The notes beneath the pieces are model-generated. The model was not told where the DNA came from. It made no database searches and worked only from the letters and a program-made list of their open reading frames with translations. From positions 1 to 11,620 of the forward strand of contig CALKHY010000119.1 in the NCBI GenBank assembly GCA_937988795.1: a DNA stretch of 11,620 nt, given 5' to 3'. A program made the position numbers and the translations under genes. The DNA is from an uncultured Candidatus Saccharibacteria bacterium (GTDB taxonomy: Bacteria; Patescibacteriota; Saccharimonadia; Saccharimonadales; UBA4665). Shown here one piece after another: positions 1 through 7,679 of the stretch (within the stretch, counting starts at the first letter, position 1; each line of letters opens with the position of its first letter).

Positions 1-6
1 TGGTCA

Positions 7-40
7 GTGACTGGAGTTCAGACGTGTGCTCTTCCGATCT
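7..40 (+). other. Illumina TruSeq read-2 adapter contamination
   Basis: These 34 bases begin GTGACTGGAG and end CTTCCGATCT and match, base for base from memory, the Illumina multiplexing (index/read-2) adapter primer. Bases 1-6 in front of it are probably also non-genomic. This is untrimmed library sequence assembled onto the end of the contig. A GTG in the adapter (24-26) opens the downstream reading frame artificially, so no annotation should begin there. Confidence 0.97.
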
Positions 41-50
41 TTACGCGGCA

Positions 51-803
51 ATGAAAGTTAGACTACCGCAAAGGATAAAATTCAGGCCCAGCAAGGGCAG
101 AATTTTCCTTACTATAGCAATTGTTGGCGCCGGCCTGGCGGGCGCTATTTTTATGCTCCAAGATCGCCAAATCGCAAACCGGACCGCCGGCACCAACACG
201 AGTCCTGCCCACATCGAGACACAGCAGCAAACTTCAGCAGAAGTGGATGAGCTAAAAAAGACACAAAGCGACAGCATCGCAAATCCGAACGCCAAACCAG
301 GCGAAATCGGCGAGATTCTGCTAGACCAACCCAAGAAAGGAATCAAATACATCAGGGCCGGCACGCTTGTCATAACGCCGTCAACGTTTACATGCAACAT
401 TGGCGACGGCTACAGCTGCACAGCATTTACCATGTCAGCCAGCGACGGCAGGCCCATCATGAGCGCGGTAGAGCAAAACCGCAACGACATATGGCTTATC
501 TGCCGCGAAAACTGTTTTGGCCAAATGCAAGAGCCAAGCCACAGAAAAGGTATAGACTTTTCCAACGTCGGTCCGGGCACATATACCCTAGAGCTAAAGG
601 CTCACCACATTGACCAAGCAGGCAATCACCTCATATATTTCGGTTCGGTAACACTGACCGTAAAAGACCCAGGCCCATCCTACATCCCGCCACCCGAACC
701 CGAATACGACATGGGCACACCCCCATTCCCCTGGTCATACACACCGCCTCCAGGTCAAGGCTACTGCGACGGCGCAGCCGCCATGGATCCCGAGTGCAAT
801 TAA
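51..803 (+). CDS. membrane-anchored extracytoplasmic protein, Cys- and Pro-rich (unknown function)
   Basis: I do not recognise the family. From the ATG at 51 the product is 250 aa. A basic N-terminus (residues 1-16) precedes one hydrophobic segment (about 17-37, FLTIAIVGAGLAGAIFML), then a polar, low-complexity linker, so the rest probably lies outside the membrane. The middle (about 95-215) reads like a beta-sandwich/Ig-like domain with Cys pairs in TFTCNIGDGYSC and ICRENC and the ending YTLELKAHH...VTLTVKDPGP. The C-terminus is Pro/Tyr-rich (PPPEPEY, SYTPPPGQGYC) and has two more cysteines, giving six in all, compatible with disulfides. The frame stays open leftward into the adapter and only ten genomic bases precede the ATG, without a ribosome binding site, so the true start may lie beyond the contig end. 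It converges on the gene at 1067-1432. Confidence 0.6.
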   Translation: MKVRLPQRIKFRPSKGRIFLTIAIVGAGLAGAIFMLQDRQIANRTAGTNTSPAHIETQQQTSAEVDELKKTQSDSIANPNAKPGEIGEILLDQPKKGIKYIRAGTLVITPSTFTCNIGDGYSCTAFTMSASDGRPIMSAVEQNRNDIWLICRENCFGQMQEPSHRKGIDFSNVGPGTYTLELKAHHIDQAGNHLIYFGSVTLTVKDPGPSYIPPPEPEYDMGTPPFPWSYTPPPGQGYCDGAAAMDPECN

Positions 804-956
804 TTAGAGTTAGTGTCGTTTTTGGAACAAGAAAGAGATCAACAACACTAAAGCACTCCCCACAACCACTAACACTACGTTCATCCTTTCGCTTCTTTGC
901 CGCATGGCAAATACAATGATCAATGCCGTCAACCACATCACTAGTACTGTGGGGAA

Positions 957-1042
957 TAAGAGGACGTACCTCTAAATAACCGATTGATTATATAGTTAGC
1001 TACAATACCACAATTCAACATATTTAGAGGCACGTCCTCTTA
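957..1042. repeat. 86-bp element with 22-bp inverted ends (MITE-like)
   Basis: Positions 957-978 and 1021-1042 are inverted repeats of 22 bp with one mismatch (968 against 1031), around a 42-bp AT-rich centre. The outermost dinucleotide on both sides is TA, which would fit TA target duplication of IS630/Tc1-type miniature elements. Each arm also contains its own dyad, AGAGG-N5-CCTCT. Directly after it CCTCTTAAG is repeated in tandem (1036-1053). The gene-free stretch 804-1066 holds nothing else that I can support. Alternative readings are a cruciform-forming terminator between convergent genes, although no T-tract follows, or a paired operator. Confidence 0.6.
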
Positions 1043-1066
1043 AGCCTCTTAAGCCAAGTGAACGTT

Positions 1067-1432
1067 TTATCTTAAATGTGGAGGGATGAACCATTTCGGA
1101 CGACCAAAGAAAGCGACGATAAGGCCAAGTATGAGCCCAAAGAAAATCAAAAGTGAGCACAGTAAAAATAGTATTCTAACTACTGGGCTGGAGAGATCTC
1201 CATACTCAGCAATAGCGCCTGCTACTGCCAATGGGAGCCCAAAAGATGCAAGAACAGGTATTGCCCTCGCCCATTTTCGCCACGCTTTTTCACTGTATGG
1301 CCACCAAGCAGGAGGTTTTATTGGGAGTTGTTTGGGGTCAGTGTAGAGTAATCTAATGCGTAACAAAGCTACTAATGAGGCAGCAGTAAAGATGAGCAGA
1401 ACAACCGGGTAAATAATACTTCCTACATTCAT
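1067..1432 (-). CDS. small membrane protein, candidate immunity protein for the adjacent RHS toxin
   Basis: The product is 121 aa and not a family I can name. Three hydrophobic segments are visible: about residues 7-26 (YPVVLLIFTAASLVALL), 57-75 (AIPVLASFGLPLAVAGAIA) and 84-109 (VVRILFLLCSLLIFFGLILG). A basic, Trp-rich loop (PPAWWPYSEKAWRKWAR) lies between the first two, and the tail FFGRPKWFIPPHLR is basic. It starts 24 nt after the stop of the RHS-core gene on the same strand. Its position directly behind a polymorphic-toxin type C-terminus is the classical place for the immunity gene, and pore-forming toxins commonly have small polytopic membrane immunity proteins. The function is inferred from context only. 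A -10-like TACAAT (1442-1447) ends 9 nt before the ATG, so it may also be expressed independently of the toxin gene. Confidence 0.65.
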   Translation of the reverse strand: MNVGSIIYPVVLLIFTAASLVALLRIRLLYTDPKQLPIKPPAWWPYSEKAWRKWARAIPVLASFGLPLAVAGAIAEYGDLSSPVVRILFLLCSLLIFFGLILGLIVAFFGRPKWFIPPHLR

Positions 1433-1441
1433 TATTGTACA

Positions 1442-1447
1442 ATTGTA
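1442..1447 (-). promoter_or_regulatory. candidate -10 of the 121-aa membrane protein gene
   Basis: On the minus strand TACAAT is followed by 9 nt and then the ATG at 1432; a second TACAAT (1434-1439) lies even closer. No convincing -35 was found. If real, transcription would start at or almost at the ATG and would allow the putative immunity gene to be made without the upstream RHS gene. Confidence 0.35.
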
Positions 1448-1456
1448 ACATTTAGC

Positions 1457-3073
1457 CTACCAGCCAAATAGATTAGAAAGTGTCTCACCAGCCTTATTAC
1501 CAAGCCAAGAACCAGCAGCACCTAACCCGCCCATCAAAACAGGACATGTAACCCCAGCAAGTCCGCCTGTACCAAAGGTTATAACTCCACAAGCCGCACC
1601 ACCAACTCCTGCTCCAATCACACCTCCAGCAACTCCTCCACCAGTCTTTAAGGCATTACGCCCCAGACTGTCGCCTTCAAAGTAGTTTCCGACGAACTCT
1701 ACTCCAGCTGCCATCGGTCCCCCCACCCTACCAACCACATCAATAACAGGGTTTTTGGCGAGTTGACTAACGGTTGGCAGATATTTACCTGCTACACTCG
1801 AGCCCTGCCGCAGTTTACTGCCAAAAACTGACGATTGGCGCCCAACTCCAGCAGCTGCGTCACTGGCAACGTCAACAGCTATGGACAGACCTCCCGCAAC
1901 ATATCCGATACTAATGCCTACCGACGGTGCTCTTGAGGTTGTCGTGGTCAGACGTCTAGACGTCGCACTCCTCAGTACACTAGAAGCAGACGCCGGTTGC
2001 ACTGTTTGTACGGGTGCCGCAGGCTGGAAGTACTCAATTGTAGCCGTGCATTGAATGATGTAGGCGCACAGTCCGCTGTAATCGTGCCAGTTAACAGGAT
2101 CAGCTACATACACGTATGCATTGTGTGTTCCACCCTCAATTGGATCTACTTGCAGGAATCTTCCTGCTGTGGGGAGGTAGACTCTGGCTCCCATTTGGAT
2201 TATTGGGATGGTGAAGGCTCCTGCCACTTTTCTTGTTGGGTTGGCTGCCCATCCCATTGATTCGTCTGTAGCGTTGACTGGATTGCTGTTGGTGCCGAAG
2301 GTGGTGGATGGGGCAGCCTGGCCGAAGGGTTCGTAGAGGAATACTGAGCTTGTGGGGATGCCGTCAGCGCCGACGGTCATGGCGGTGTCGCCGTGGAAGT
2401 TTTTGATGGTGTAAACAACTGAGATTGACGGAAGGGCCTGTTGACCACCCTGATAGCCGACATCAGGCGGGACGGCTGTTCCATAGGTATAATGCACAGG
2501 CGCACTCCAATCACTCCAGCTCCCATCACTGTATTGCGCGCGAACCCAAATGGTTAGACCTCCTTGTTCATTGACGCTTGGCGTATGATTGCGCTCCGTC
2601 CCCGTCACGTCACGACAGCCGATGAAGCCGCTGTACCCATCCATCGTTAAACCGGGGCAAGTACTATTACTGAATGAGTGTCCGTCGTCGTAGTGATAAG
2701 CGACTTGATATTTGACGATATTTTCAGCACCAGCAGGCGGATCCCATTTATTCAATATCGGCGAGGTTGAAAAGCGCTGGCCGTTAGTTGGAGCAACAAT
2801 CGTAGGCGTATTTGGAGACACGGAAGAAGCAGGGGAATTGGACAGTGTCAATGTCACCCCGCCCGGTAGGCTTAGGTAAGTGTCTGTCGTGACGCAGTCG
2901 TTGTCGTTGGTGAGGTTGCAGGTTTGGAGGACTGCACCGCCTGCCAAGTAGCGGTAGCTCTTGGTTAGTTCGCTGCCCTGGTATTCCTTCTTGCGCAGGA
3001 CACTGCCACTCGCGGTCTTGACGTATTCTACTTTGTAGTCGCCCTGCTGGATGGCGATGTTGTTGCGAACCAC
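1457..3073 (-). CDS. RHS repeat-associated core protein fragment with FN3-like insert and glycine-zipper C-terminus
   Basis: The product is 538 aa from a GTG start 13 nt after the murJ stop. Residues 11-77 resemble RHS/YD-repeat strands (YQGSELTKSYRYLAGGAVLQ, LPGGVTLTL). Residues 86-205 look like a fibronectin-III-like domain (PNTPTIVAPTNGQ, IWVRAQYSDGSWSDWSAPV), after which the RHS pattern resumes (YTIKNFHGDTAMTVGADG, FLYEPFGQ). Residues 294-335 are the hallmark RHS core: MGARVYLPTAGRFLQVDPIE, then NAYVYVADPVNWHDYSGL, with DYSGL in place of the usual DPxGL. The variable C-terminal tip (336-538) has a Ser/Thr/Arg linker and a glycine-zipper region (478-521: TGGGVAGGVIGAGVGGAACG, GGLGAAGSWLG), a pattern known from membrane-inserting bacteriocin and effector tips. 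Full RHS proteins usually exceed 1000 aa; signal peptide and most of the beta-cage are missing, and no ribosome binding site is evident, so this is either a truncated/orphan tip or a recombination product. Toxin function is inferred. Confidence 0.75.
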   Translation of the reverse strand: MVRNNIAIQQGDYKVEYVKTASGSVLRKKEYQGSELTKSYRYLAGGAVLQTCNLTNDNDCVTTDTYLSLPGGVTLTLSNSPASSVSPNTPTIVAPTNGQRFSTSPILNKWDPPAGAENIVKYQVAYHYDDGHSFSNSTCPGLTMDGYSGFIGCRDVTGTERNHTPSVNEQGGLTIWVRAQYSDGSWSDWSAPVHYTYGTAVPPDVGYQGGQQALPSISVVYTIKNFHGDTAMTVGADGIPTSSVFLYEPFGQAAPSTTFGTNSNPVNATDESMGWAANPTRKVAGAFTIPIIQMGARVYLPTAGRFLQVDPIEGGTHNAYVYVADPVNWHDYSGLCAYIIQCTATIEYFQPAAPVQTVQPASASSVLRSATSRRLTTTTSRAPSVGISIGYVAGGLSIAVDVASDAAAGVGRQSSVFGSKLRQGSSVAGKYLPTVSQLAKNPVIDVVGRVGGPMAAGVEFVGNYFEGDSLGRNALKTGGGVAGGVIGAGVGGAACGVITFGTGGLAGVTCPVLMGGLGAAGSWLGNKAGETLSNLFGW

Positions 3074-3086
3074 ATCGTTTTAACAC

Positions 3087-4682
3087 TTAGTACGCGCCGC
3101 GGATGGGGCGGAGGATGATGCGCTTGAGCCAGGTGAAAATGGGGCGCACTTCCTCCAGGCCAAAGAGACCGGAGATGGCGATGTGCACGCTAAAGGTGGC
3201 GAGCGTAATAAACGCCAGCTTACCGCCAAGCACCAGGAACCCTACGTCACTCAAAGAGAATGGAACGGTCGAGACCGCCGCATAGCCGGCCAGCATGCTG
3301 AAGCCGCCGACTGAGATCGCCCGGCCGACGCCGCCCCAGAATTCAATGTTAAGAATTCCGGGGTCGCGGATCACCATAATGAACCCTAGTACAAATACTT
3401 CAATCGCGGCACAAATCGAGACCGCCATGGCCAGACCGGCCGCACCATATGCCTCCGGCCGCGACAAGAGCAGGGCCAAAATAATGTTTAATGAGATGGT
3501 GAACAGCGACACAAACAGCGGTGTCTTCGTATCTTTTTGTGCATAGAACCAGCGGGAGACGATAGCGTACACCACGCGGAAGAAGATAGCGGCTGTCATC
3601 AGACCAAAAATCAATGCAATCTCTGCCGACCCCTCGCTAAAGATAATACGCGCCAAGTACCCACGACTTAGGTACGCCACGATAACCACCGGTATCGTTA
3701 TCCAAACCAAGAATCTCAGAATGCGCAAAAAATCGCGGCGGAACAGATCTGGCCGCCCCTGGCTGAGCCTGGCTGCCAGACGGGGGAATGCCGCGGTAGA
3801 GATTGCCGAACCAATGAGCAACACCGGCGCAGTCTGCAGCACTACAGCGTTGTTGTAATGACTGATCGTGCCTTCGCCCAAACGGCCAGCGATACTAGTC
3901 TCCACCACGGTCTGCACCTGGTCGGCGCCCTGATCGAGCGAGCGCGGCGGCAACTGCCGGAGCACGGTCTTAAAGTCGTTGCTACGCCAAATGATTTTGG
4001 GACGCCAGGTAAACCGCGTGCCGACCAGCCCGGCTACCACGACCAGCAGCTGTAAAATGCTGCCGACCAATGCGCCGATGCCGAGGCCCCGAATGCCCAG
4101 CTCGGTTCCGGCAAATGTGTAAATGCTGGCAATGATCGCCAGGTTATACACCAACGGCGCTACGGCGTAAAAGAAAAATCGTCCCAGCGTCTGCTGCGCT
4201 GCCGTCAGGATGCCCGATACGGTAAACAGCAGGGGATTGAGTGCCAGACAGCGCATGATAAACACCGTGTCGTCCAGTCGGTCCCCACTCATGCCGTACA
4301 GATGCCGTATCACTGGCTCGGCAAACACAAAAATCGCCACGCCCACCACCAACATGACAATAGCGAGCAAATTAAGAACACTAGACGTAACTTCCCACAT
4401 ACCCTTGCGGTCACCCTTGGCCAACCGGTCAGAAAGGACAGGGATGAATGCCACGCCCAATACGCCGGCCGCGACCACATAAAAGAAAAAGTCGGGAATG
4501 GTAAAAGCGGCAAAGTAGACGTCGGTACCGTTGTCGCCGGTCACGCCAAACTTGCGGTTAATGAGCATGGTGCGCAAGAAACCGAGCACCTGGCCGACAA
4601 GTGTGGCTGCCATTAACAACACCGCTATACTTGCGAGTGGGATACGTTTTTTGGCGGTACCTGATTTTTGCGTTTCCTGCAT
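3087..4682 (-). CDS. murJ: MurJ/MviN-family lipid II flippase
   Basis: MurJ moves undecaprenyl-linked lipid II across the cytoplasmic membrane for peptidoglycan synthesis (family knowledge). The 531-aa product from the ATG at 4682 (a TTG two codons upstream is possible) has the usual length and a run of about 14 hydrophobic segments typical of the MOP exporter superfamily. The N-terminal family signature is clear: VGQVLGFLRTMLINRKFG, then TDVYFAAFTIPDFF and GVAFIPVLSD. By eye against E. coli MurJ, Arg24 and Asp39 are kept (R37 and D54 in this numbering), whereas the positions of Arg18, Arg52 and probably Arg270 are occupied by Gln, Phe and a non-basic residue. It lies 101 nt downstream of ftsH on the same strand and is followed after 13 nt by the RHS fragment. 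Substrate could differ from canonical lipid II, but family membership is firm. Confidence 0.9.
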   Translation of the reverse strand: MQETQKSGTAKKRIPLASIAVLLMAATLVGQVLGFLRTMLINRKFGVTGDNGTDVYFAAFTIPDFFFYVVAAGVLGVAFIPVLSDRLAKGDRKGMWEVTSSVLNLLAIVMLVVGVAIFVFAEPVIRHLYGMSGDRLDDTVFIMRCLALNPLLFTVSGILTAAQQTLGRFFFYAVAPLVYNLAIIASIYTFAGTELGIRGLGIGALVGSILQLLVVVAGLVGTRFTWRPKIIWRSNDFKTVLRQLPPRSLDQGADQVQTVVETSIAGRLGEGTISHYNNAVVLQTAPVLLIGSAISTAAFPRLAARLSQGRPDLFRRDFLRILRFLVWITIPVVIVAYLSRGYLARIIFSEGSAEIALIFGLMTAAIFFRVVYAIVSRWFYAQKDTKTPLFVSLFTISLNIILALLLSRPEAYGAAGLAMAVSICAAIEVFVLGFIMVIRDPGILNIEFWGGVGRAISVGGFSMLAGYAAVSTVPFSLSDVGFLVLGGKLAFITLATFSVHIAISGLFGLEEVRPIFTWLKRIILRPIRGAY

Positions 4683-4720
4683 GAACAACGATCAAAATAT
4701 GGCTTACACAATCTCACTTA

Positions 4721-4726
4721 AGTATA
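4721..4726 (-). promoter_or_regulatory. candidate -10 for murJ
   Basis: TATACT on the minus strand lies in the ftsH-murJ gap, 38 nt before the ATG at 4682. A good -35 hexamer at the expected distance was not seen, so murJ may also be read through from ftsH. No hairpin terminator was noticed between the two genes. Confidence 0.35.
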
Positions 4727-4788
4727 AGCCGGGCGCCGACTTATCTCTAGCCTAAAGTTTACAAAGCATGGCGTTTCGGACAGCCAAA

Positions 4789-6660
4789 TTAGTACAACGC
4801 GGCAGCTTTCGGCATGCGGGCGCCTTCGAGGATCTTCTTGACCTCGTCCGCCTCGAGTGTTTCTTTCTCAAGCAGGCGGTCCTTGAGTGCGTGCAACTTG
4901 TCCATGTTGGCCTTGATGACCAGTCGGGCCCGGGTTGCAGCCTCTTTAATGAGCGCTTCCACTTCGTCGTCAATCAGCTTGGCAGTGTCGTCAGAGAACT
5001 GGCGCTCGTGTACCATGCGCTCGAGCATCATGCCTTCTTCGACACGGAAGACTTGGTCGCGCAGTTTGCCACTGCCCATGCCGTAGTTGATGATCATGTC
5101 GCGGGCCAGTTCGGCAGCACGGGGCAGGTCAGAACCAGCGCCGGTTGTCACATGGTCTTTGCCGTAAATAATCTCTTCGGCGATGCGGCCGCCAAGCAGA
5201 CGGGCCAGCACGTCCTTAAACTCAACAATGCTGTGATAACTCTTGTCTTCCGGCGGAATAGACCAGGTAACGCCACCGGTGCCACCACGCGGAATAATGG
5301 TAATCTTATGGATCGGGTCGCTGTCTGGCAGTACGTGGCCGACGAGCGCGTGGCCGGCTTCGTGGTAGGCGGTGAGCTCCTTCTCTTTGTCGCTCATCAC
5401 CTTGCTCTTGCGCTCCGGACCGATGGCGACACGCTCGAACGCTTCGGTTACGTCGTCGTTCGTGATCTCTTTGTGATTCTTGCGGGCAGCAATAATGGCT
5501 GCTTCGTTGGCAATGTTGGACAGGTCGGCGCCTGACGAGCCAGCCGACTTGGCAGCCAACGCGTCGAGGTCAACGTCGGACGCGATCGGTTTCTTGGCAA
5601 AGTGCACCTTCAGGATAGCCAGGCGGTCCTTGCGGTCCGGCAGGTCGATGTTCACGCGGCGGTCAAAGCGGCCCGGACGGAGCAGGGCAGGATCAAGCAC
5701 GTCGGCGCGGTTGGTTGCCGCGAGCACAATAACATTCTGGCCTTGTTCAAAACCGTCCATCTCGACCAGTATCTGGTTGAGCGTCTGCTCGCGCTCGTCG
5801 TGCCCACCGCCCATACCGCTGCCGCGGCGGCGACCAACGGCGTCGATCTCGTCAATGAAGATAATGCACGGCGCGTTCTTTTTCGCCTTAGAGAACAAAT
5901 CACGAACACGGCTCGCACCAACACCGACGAACATTTCGACAAATTCCGAACCAGAAATGCTAAAGAACGGCACGTTGGCCTCGCCGGCTACCGCGCGGGC
6001 CAGCATGGTTTTACCAGTTCCAGGCGGGCCGACCAGCAGCACGCCCTTCGGAATGCGGGCACCGAGATTGGCAAACTTCTTCGGATACTTCAAAAACTCC
6101 ACAACCTCTTGCAGGTCCTGCTTGGCCTCCTCGCTGCCGGCTATGTCGGAAAATACCACCTTGTCCTTTTCGTTGCCGTACAAACGCGCACGACTCTTGC
6201 CAAAGCTCAGCGCCTGGTTGCCCTGCCCCTGTGCGCTTCGTAGCATAAAGAACAACACCGCGCTAATGATAATGACCGGTAGCAGCGCAATCGCCAGATT
6301 ACCGAGCGTCGAGCCGCTCGACTGCTCGCGCGCTTCAAACTCCACTTTCGAGAGGTCAAACCCCTGCTCTTTCAGCGACGTTCCGGGCTCGGTGTACGTC
6401 TTGAGTGACGGCGTCTCTTTGCCCTGCTCGGTGATCGTCAGCTCGTTGCCATCCAGCACGAGCTTACTATAATTACCCTCGTTCGTATTCTTAATGGCCT
6501 CCGAAAGTGAAATTGTCTTAAGCGTGGCCGATTGGTTGTATGCAGCAAAGATGATCAAGCCAAACAGGATCAGCAGTGCAACAAACCCGAAGCTTTTGAA
6601 ATTACGCCCGCCGCCCGGACGGGTGGGGGTGGCGCGAAATGACTTTTTTCCATTATCCAT
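4789..6660 (-). CDS. ftsH: ATP-dependent zinc metalloprotease FtsH
   Basis: FtsH is a hexameric membrane AAA+ protease that extracts and degrades damaged membrane proteins and selected cytosolic regulators. The 623-aa product from the ATG at 6660 (a TTG three codons earlier is less likely) matches the family length of about 610-650. In order: TM1 (about 25-41), an extracytoplasmic domain, TM2 (about 121-140), the AAA module with Walker A GPPGTGKT (211-218), pore loop MFVGVG (243-248), Walker B IIFIDEID (266-273) and the second region of homology [20 protein letters not shown] (314-333), then the peptidase domain with zinc motif HEAGH (433-437) and the third ligand Asp in GAGSDLP (Asp511). All key residues are intact. 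It follows tilS with a 43-nt gap, echoing the tilS-hpt-ftsH cluster of Firmicutes without hpt, and precedes murJ. Confidence 0.97.
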   Translation of the reverse strand: MDNGKKSFRATPTRPGGGRNFKSFGFVALLILFGLIIFAAYNQSATLKTISLSEAIKNTNEGNYSKLVLDGNELTITEQGKETPSLKTYTEPGTSLKEQGFDLSKVEFEAREQSSGSTLGNLAIALLPVIIISAVLFFMLRSAQGQGNQALSFGKSRARLYGNEKDKVVFSDIAGSEEAKQDLQEVVEFLKYPKKFANLGARIPKGVLLVGPPGTGKTMLARAVAGEANVPFFSISGSEFVEMFVGVGASRVRDLFSKAKKNAPCIIFIDEIDAVGRRRGSGMGGGHDEREQTLNQILVEMDGFEQGQNVIVLAATNRADVLDPALLRPGRFDRRVNIDLPDRKDRLAILKVHFAKKPIASDVDLDALAAKSAGSSGADLSNIANEAAIIAARKNHKEITNDDVTEAFERVAIGPERKSKVMSDKEKELTAYHEAGHALVGHVLPDSDPIHKITIIPRGGTGGVTWSIPPEDKSYHSIVEFKDVLARLLGGRIAEEIIYGKDHVTTGAGSDLPRAAELARDMIINYGMGSGKLRDQVFRVEEGMMLERMVHERQFSDDTAKLIDDEVEALIKEAATRARLVIKANMDKLHALKDRLLEKETLEADEVKKILEGARMPKAAALY

Positions 6661-6668
6661 ATTTGGCA

Positions 6669-6674
6669 ATTATA
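6669..6674 (-). promoter_or_regulatory. perfect -10 of ftsH, 8 nt from the ATG
   Basis: The minus strand reads TATAAT, then 8 nt, then ATG (6660). With initiation 6-8 nt after the -10, the ftsH message would start at or within a base or two of its start codon, leaving no room for a Shine-Dalgarno. No -35 was found at 16-18 nt. This also argues for the ATG at 6660 rather than the TTG at 6669, which falls inside the -10. Confidence 0.6.
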
Positions 6675-6703
6675 CATGATAAGCGCCGCTTGCGGCTAAA
6701 AGG

Positions 6704-7594
6704 TTAGCTCTTGCGATTTTTTAGCGCAATTTTATCCTTGGTGAACTCGATAATATGCTGAGCATTGACATCGGCAAGCTTGCCAGGCTTAGCTGTTTTG
6801 GCCGCAACTACCAGTCGCTCAATCATGTAGCGGTCAAACTGCAGGATGCCATTGCGACGCAGCCAGGCAGCCATCATTTCCGTAGCCACGGCGTACGGCA
6901 GCTGCACGTACCAGCTGCGGCTGAGCTCAGTTTTGCTGGGTTGTTCGTCCAAATCCTTTTCAAGCAGTTTATCGATTTCTTCGTTGACCCTGGCTGCCTG
7001 CTTGATGTGGCGGGCCAACGCTTCCCTGCCCGCTTTGGTGAATCGCGACAGGATATTGTGGCGGATGTAATTGCGCAAATAACGCTCGTCGTCATTGGTT
7101 TCGTCCTCGGCCCACACCAGATCGTGCTCTTCGGCGTACTCGCGGATGGCCTTCTTCGTCCAATTGAGCAGCGGCCGCACTACGTCCCTTCGGCTTTTGA
7201 GCGACGTTAGTCCGCGCCGGCCGGTGCCACGAAGCAGGTTCATAATCGCTGTTTCCAGCATGTCGTCCTGGTGGTGCGCGGTAATGATCGCCTCGGCGCC
7301 AGATTCTTCCTGTACCTTGCGCAAAAACGCATACCGCGCTTCGCGCGCCAGCGCCTCACTGGCTTTGGGGCCAAGTTTACCCTCGGCGTACACGAACGGC
7401 AGGCCATACTGCTTAGCAACACGCTGCACCAGCTTGCGGTCATCAGCCGAATTTGGCCGAATGCCATGGTCGAAATGCGCCACAATCAGCTCAAGCTTCG
7501 GCTTTTGCCTGAGCAAATCGAGCAACACCATGCTATCCACACCGCCAGAGACGGCCACGACATACTTGCCCGGTCTGATCCCCTTGAGTTGCAT
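6704..7594 (-). CDS. tilS: tRNA(Ile)-lysidine synthetase
   Basis: TilS uses ATP and lysine to convert C34 of the CAU-anticodon tRNA-Ile2 to lysidine, switching its decoding from AUG to AUA. The N-type PP-loop ATPase signature VAVSGGVDSMVLLDLL is at residues 13-28, followed by AHFDHGIRPNSADD (39-52), ITAHHQDDMLETAIMNLLRG (104-123) and RNYIRHNILSRF (174-185), all typical of the family. From the ATG at 7594 the product is 296 aa, in the range of short TilS forms without the extra C-terminal domains. The frame is open back to a TTG at 7660, adding 22 residues of no family resemblance; I prefer the ATG. TAAAAT (7603-7608) lies 8 nt before that ATG and could be a leaderless-type -10. It is divergent from a CAU-anticodon tRNA and co-directional with ftsH. 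Confidence 0.92.
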   Translation of the reverse strand: MQLKGIRPGKYVVAVSGGVDSMVLLDLLRQKPKLELIVAHFDHGIRPNSADDRKLVQRVAKQYGLPFVYAEGKLGPKASEALAREARYAFLRKVQEESGAEAIITAHHQDDMLETAIMNLLRGTGRRGLTSLKSRRDVVRPLLNWTKKAIREYAEEHDLVWAEDETNDDERYLRNYIRHNILSRFTKAGREALARHIKQAARVNEEIDKLLEKDLDEQPSKTELSRSWYVQLPYAVATEMMAAWLRRNGILQFDRYMIERLVVAAKTAKPGKLADVNAQHIIEFTKDKIALKNRKS

Positions 7595-7664
7595 CTCTCT
7601 CAATTTTACCGCATTATGCAGGTCTGCTAAAATCGGCAACCCCCTAGCCAACAGAGACAAAATC

Positions 7665-7673
7665 TGCTATATT
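7665..7673 (+). promoter_or_regulatory. extended -10 promoter for the structured leader and tRNA
   Basis: TGCTATATT is an extended -10 (TG-n-TATATT). No -35 is recognisable, which extended -10 promoters can tolerate. Transcription would begin near 7680, giving about 110 nt of leader before the tRNA at 7790. Confidence 0.45.
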
Positions 7674-7679
7674 AACACT

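Noticed and set aside
24..50. GTG start giving a 259-aa version of the first protein
   Set aside because: The start codon and the first residues are encoded by the sequencing adapter, not by the genome.
631..936. 101-aa minus-strand frame
   Set aside because: Mostly antisense to the first gene, Arg/Cys-rich without any domain pattern.
2784..3086. 100-aa minus-strand frame starting between murJ and the RHS gene
   Set aside because: It is another frame of the RHS coding sequence; only the 538-aa frame shows RHS motifs.
4768..6472. Long plus-strand frames of 255, 330 and 213 aa opposite ftsH
   Set aside because: They mirror the codon structure of ftsH on the other strand, have low-complexity or His/Val-rich content, and show no own signals.
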